64,000 bases of DNA from Streptomyces fumanus (GTDB taxonomy: Bacteria > Actinomycetota > Actinomycetes > Streptomycetales > Streptomycetaceae): NCBI RefSeq assembly GCF_014655295.1, contig NZ_BNBI01000017.1, forward strand, positions 105,485 through 169,484, written 5' to 3'. The notes below the pieces were generated by a model, which saw only the letters and a program-made list of their open reading frames with translations, did not search any database and was not told the DNA's origin. Shown piece by piece: positions 33,901 to 64,000 of this stretch. How positions within the stretch are numbered: position 1 is the first letter of the stretch; every line of letters starts with the position of its first letter. Made by a program: the position numbers and the translations under genes.

Positions 33901-34324
33901 CGGCCCGCTCGAACGCCTCCCACGACGTCTCCAGGAGCAGTCGCTGCTGGGGGTCCATCGCGAGGGCTTCGCGGGGGGATATCCCGAAGAACTCGGCGTC
34001 GAACTCGCCCGCGTCGTGGACGAAGCCGCCTTGGCGTACGTAGCTCTTGCCGGGGGCGTCGGGATCGGGGTCGTAGAGGTCGTCGGTGTCCCAGCCCCGG
34101 TCGGTGGGGAAGTCGGAGACGACGTCGGCCCCGGACTCCACCAGCCGCCACAGGTCCTCGGGCGAGCGGACACCGCCCGGGAAGCGGCAGGACATGGCGA
34201 CGATCGCGAGGGGCGCCCGTCCGTGTGCCTCCGTGGCGGCCAGGCGGCGCCTGGTCTGCTGGAGTTCCTCGGTCACCCGCTTGAGGTAGCCCCGCAGTTT
34301 GTGTTCCGTGCCGGTGTCGTTCAT
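24938..34324 (-). CDS. Two-module type I PKS (PKS-B): modules w6 and w7
   Basis: A complete 3,128-residue synthase. ATG at 34324 opens docking helix MNDTGTEHKLRGYLKRVTEE. Approximate residues: w6 KS 35-464, AT 565-842, KR 1137-1379, ACP 1414-1492; w7 KS 1514-1939, AT 2047-2342, KR-like 2676-2925, ACP 2969-3042. The C-terminal docking tail ends DDEMLAFLDKLRRDTSAG, distinct from the DRELG ending of the other three visible tails. Neither module has DH or ER. The pair should install a hydroxyl (w6) and then keep a ketone beside a methyl branch (w7). It takes the chain from PKS-A and delivers it to PKS-C. Confidence 0.96.
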   Translation of the reverse strand: MNDTGTEHKLRGYLKRVTEELQQTRRRLAATEAHGRAPLAIVAMSCRFPGGVRSPEDLWRLVESGADVVSDFPTDRGWDTDDLYDPDPDAPGKSYVRQGGFVHDAGEFDAEFFGISPREALAMDPQQRLLLETSWEAFERAGIDPATLKGSRTGVFVGAGANRYIENPSRTPRAIEGYSMTGNITSVLSGRLSYTYGFEGPAVTVDTACSSSLVALHLAAQALRHNECSFALVGGVTVMSDPALFVEFSRQRGLAPDGRCKAFAAAADGTGWSEGVGVVLVERLADARRNGHQVLAVLRGSAVNQDGTSSGLTAPSGPSQQRVIRQALDNARLTPDQIDHVEAHGTGTRLGDPIEAQALIATYGQDRDRPLWLGALKSNLGHSAAASGVAGVIKTVLAMRHGTLPKTLHVDAPTPHVDWSAGAVELLTEARPWPETGQPRRAAVSSFGISGTNAHIVLEQAPAPAEPADAEAVPDDSGPLPWLVSARSEPGLRAQARRLLDHIEAHPELTPLDLAHSLSATRSALDVRAAVLGTERTELVEGLASLADGDPGANVRVGAVRTDARVALLFSGQGSQRLGMGRELYAAFPVFAEAFDAVVAELDRELAGHVGHGVRDVVWGEEELLGETVFTQAGLFAVEVALFRLVESFGVRPDFLLGHSIGELAAAHVAGVWSLADAAAVVAARGRLMQALPSGGVMVAVQATEAEVAEVLGDGAEIAAVNGPSSVVISGDETAVLAAADALSELGRKTKRLAVSHAFHSARMELMLAEFRTVLEGVSYAEPQLPIVSNLTGRVASAGELTDPAYWVRQVREAVRFGDGVTALLAHGVTAFAELGPDGVACAMVREAVVPNPERQAPTALPLLRRDHPEASSVTGALAALHTEGIRVDWAGNLAARGGRRVELPTFAFQRQHYWLTSEQPAAPTGRYTIHWRTVAESPTARLSGDWLLVSGTGDALTAGCAEALEERGARVTHLTVEPEALDREALTALLGEHTGVTGVVSLLGLNVNHSADAGPVPPGLAGTLALVQALCDLGMDTRLWALTQGAVTTGASDTVRHVGQAQVWGLGRTVALEHPALWGGLVDLPDVPDAPAWSRAVAMIADGAEDQVAVRASGIRVRRLGAAPADGAATDWRPAGRILVTGGTTGLGARVARWAAERGAEELVLVSRRGDGTPGVDQLVADLAELGARTTVASCDLADGAALARLVAQVEADGEPIRAVVHTAGLAQDRPVLDTDPLLCADVIAGKAVGAAHLDTVFGDRPLDAFVLFSSVAGVWGGGVQGAYAAANAALDALAEQRRARGLAATSIAWGPWADEGMVGAEDDVRRLARRGLRPLSTDAGLAALARAVGRPEATVAVADVDWERFTTAFTALRPSPLLSALHPTAAAAPAPASGSAVPKDAALARRLAEAPAADRPALALHAVRTQVAQVLGHGSAQTVDADRAFRDLGFDSLTAVELRDRLGALTGLQLAVTTVFDHPTCAALAAYLCEELAQDGPADRRQGGAVALAASDEPVAIVAMACRFPGGVESPEDLWQLVADGGDAIGLFPADRGWDLDRLYHPDPDHPGTTYTRHGGFLTGAADFDAGFFGISPREATAMDPQQRLLLETSWEAFERAGLDPAALAGTATGVFVGGSPSGYATGAHAGQSAEGYALTGSAGSVLSGRLAYTYGLEGPAVTVDTACSSSLVALHLAVQALRRGECATALAAGVAVMAVPTGFVEFSRQRGLAADGRCKSFAAGADGTGWSEGAAVLVLERLSDARREGHPVLAVVRGSAVNQDGASNGLSAPNGLAQQRVIRLALADAELTPDQVDAVEAHGTGTTLGDPIEAHALIAAYGQDRPAERPLRIGSVKSNLGHAAAAAGLAGLVKTVMALRHGTLPKTLHVDRPSPHIDWSAGAVELLTEAAPWPDTGRPRRAGVSSFGISGTNAHVILEQAPPAAEQAPEEAPEERPQPGTPLPYLLSAASAPALRAVAARLRGHLLDHPGLAPADIAHSLATTRAVLPHRAVVLAHDRDTLLHALDGLADGVARPHVAEGTGPIRDRVVFVFPGQGSQWPGMAAGLLAECPLFAEHIARCETALAPYVDWSLTAVLRDADEAALHRVDVVQPALWAVMVSLAALWSAHGIRPAAVVGHSQGEIAAAVVAGALTLDDGARIAALRSKALLALSDRGLMASVALSATEAAEHVAASGGRLSLAAANGPGQVVVSGDPDAVRALAAGAERSRVLPVDYASHSAHVEEIRDRLLADLADLRPTTGDVPFHSTVTAGPLDTAGLDAEYWYTNLRRTVRFEETVRGLLEQGHDTFVDLGPHPTLVTPVQEIAASAGAESAVLGSLRRGAGGLDRFLLSVGEAAALGVVPDWSTVLAAHRPTTVDLPTYPFARRRYWLDAAGTAPAADRDPAEARFWELVEDQDPQALADLLDAPEAQPWHSVLPTLRAWRRHTRERRTADGRRYRARWQPAPDLTADPGAPTAWLAVVPAALAADEDTTRLIAGLADRGLKVDTVTVDPARTDRADLTDRLQDALPREPGRVGVLSFLGLDPTPHPGTPQISAGLTGTLLLAQAVTDLTAETRLWCLTRGAVAVTEPAPDAPEQARIWGLGRVAALELPDRWGGLVDLPAHPGPDDADRLRQALTNAAHEDQLALRPTGTHIRRLDRAPLPTTDPVRDWRPTGTVLVTGGTSPLTVRLTHWLSARGAEHIVLAGPIDPGTATATETALEATGTRLTLAPCDLTDRQDVTRLLDRLHTDDQKITDLVHTPGDPGLAPLDRTDPTALAHTLAATAHSALLLDELLDPAALRTVVHFSSVAAFWGSGEHAAYAAACAHLDALAERHRAQGRHALSVAWPVWDLLTETPAADDPDTARALRRIGLGGLGLLDPDHALDALRAALDHDDTCVTVADVDWPVFTGAFTARRPSRLLDTLPEARAALAALDEEARDAADAADELRRDLSTLSAADRAHRLLELVREHTAAALGHDSLDEIRPDRAFSELGFESITAVDLRNRLSRRTGLTLPATLLFDHPTPLALVDLLQAELLEDGTADATSLHAEIDRLANGLATATVGDTDRAGITKRLQTLLATWTAAPDDGPRQPEARTATDELEAATDDEMLAFLDKLRRDTSAG
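25200..29783 (-). other. Module w7: KS-AT(methylmalonyl)-KR(C2-like, non-reducing)-ACP
   Basis: KS 29783-28510, AT 28187-27300 (GHSQG, YASHS), KR-like 26300-25550, ACP 25420-25200. In the KR the cofactor motif GGTGxLG is GGTSPLT (26259-26279). The Ser of SSVAAFWG and Tyr2823 (codon 25856-25858) remain, the following Asn is Cys (YAAAC), and the conserved Lys is absent. This is the pattern of C2-type KRs such as that of erythromycin module 3, which cannot reduce but epimerise the alpha-methyl. The ACP serine motif is GFESI instead of GFDSL; the phosphopantetheine Ser is kept. Predicted product: alpha-methyl beta-ketone, possibly with inverted methyl. Confidence 0.88.
29850..34221 (-). other. 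Module w6: KS-AT(malonyl)-KR(A-type)-ACP
   Basis: KS 34221-32935 (first motif IVAMSCRFPGG), AT 32633-31800 with GHSIGE and SHAFHS (malonyl), KR 30915-30190 with GGTTGLG, SSVAGVWGG, YAAAN, no LDD (AGLAQDRPV) and the A-type Trp context SIAWGPW, ACP 30085-29850 (GFDSL). There is no DH or ER. It should leave an A-type beta-hydroxyl derived from the w5 carbonyl. The second half of its AT is near identical to that of w1 and w9. Confidence 0.91.
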
Positions 34325-34332
34325 CGCCCACG

Positions 34333-34338
34333 CTTTCC
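34333..34338 (-). promoter_or_regulatory. Ribosome binding site of PKS-B
   Basis: GGAAAG on the minus strand lies 8 nt before ATG at 34324. The gap 34325-34379 between PKS-A and PKS-B is 55 bp and contains nothing resembling a terminator. Confidence 0.7.
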
Positions 34339-34379
34339 AGAGAACGGCGTTGTCCGGGTCGGTCGGGTGGCAGAGGTCA

Positions 34380-64000
<29,621 letters not shown>

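Noticed and set aside
34325..34379. Possible promoter or terminator between PKS-A and PKS-B
   Set aside because: Only 55 bp with a Shine-Dalgarno box and no hairpin followed by T-run or clear -10/-35 pair.

Overview
The window lies entirely inside a giant modular type I polyketide synthase (PKS) locus. Very high GC, GTG starts, Shine-Dalgarno boxes and the domain sequences point to an actinomycete, most likely Streptomyces or a close relative. I see no gene other than PKS genes in 64 kb. All five coding regions are on the minus strand, follow one another with gaps of only 41-61 bp, and look like one operon transcribed from right to left.

From right to left, which is the transcription and presumed biosynthetic order, I call them PKS-A (beyond 64000 to 34380, at least 9,872 residues), PKS-B (34324-24938), PKS-C (24879-10069), PKS-D (10007-3324) and PKS-E (3282 to beyond 1). 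They carry 12 modules with a KS, plus the tail of one more. I number them w0-w12 in this order: w0-w5 in PKS-A, w6-w7 in PKS-B, w8-w10 in PKS-C, w11 in PKS-D, w12 in PKS-E. Every protein start and end seen in the window carries a helical docking segment of the common actinomycete type, which agrees with hand-over A>B>C>D>E.

Domain reading: w0 (...KR-ACP, cut); w1 KS-AT(malonyl)-DH-ER-KR-ACP; w2 KS-AT(methylmalonyl)-DH-KR-ACP; w3 KS-AT(methylmalonyl)-DH-ER-KR-ACP; w4 KS-AT(methylmalonyl)-DH-KR-ACP; w5 KS-AT(malonyl)-DH-ER-KR-ACP; w6 KS-AT(malonyl)-KR-ACP; w7 KS-AT(methylmalonyl)-KR*(C2-like, non-reducing)-ACP; w8 KS-AT(methylmalonyl)-DH-ER-KR-ACP; w9 KS-AT(malonyl)-KR-ACP; w10 KS-AT(methylmalonyl)-degenerate DH-ACP without KR; w11 KS-AT(malonyl)-DH-ER-KR-ACP; w12 KS-AT(methylmalonyl)-degenerate DH-(cut).

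If the line is colinear and the motif rules hold, this stretch builds two methyl-branched trisubstituted alkenes (w2, w4), then two repeats of a beta-hydroxy followed by a ketone flanked by a methyl branch (w6/w7 and w9/w10), joined by fully reduced units. Trisubstituted alkenes followed by hydroxy-ketones are the raw material of cyclic ethers and spiroketals, so a polyether or spiroketal-type product is plausible, but I do not recognise the product. No loading domain, thioesterase, tailoring, resistance or regulatory gene is in view.

The locus has clearly evolved by internal copying. KS, AT, KR and ER-KR blocks of several hundred to about 1,400 bp are near identical between non-adjacent modules, and they have a different third-codon-base style from their surroundings. 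Two low-complexity expansions sit at equivalent places in the DH-ER linkers of w5 and w11.
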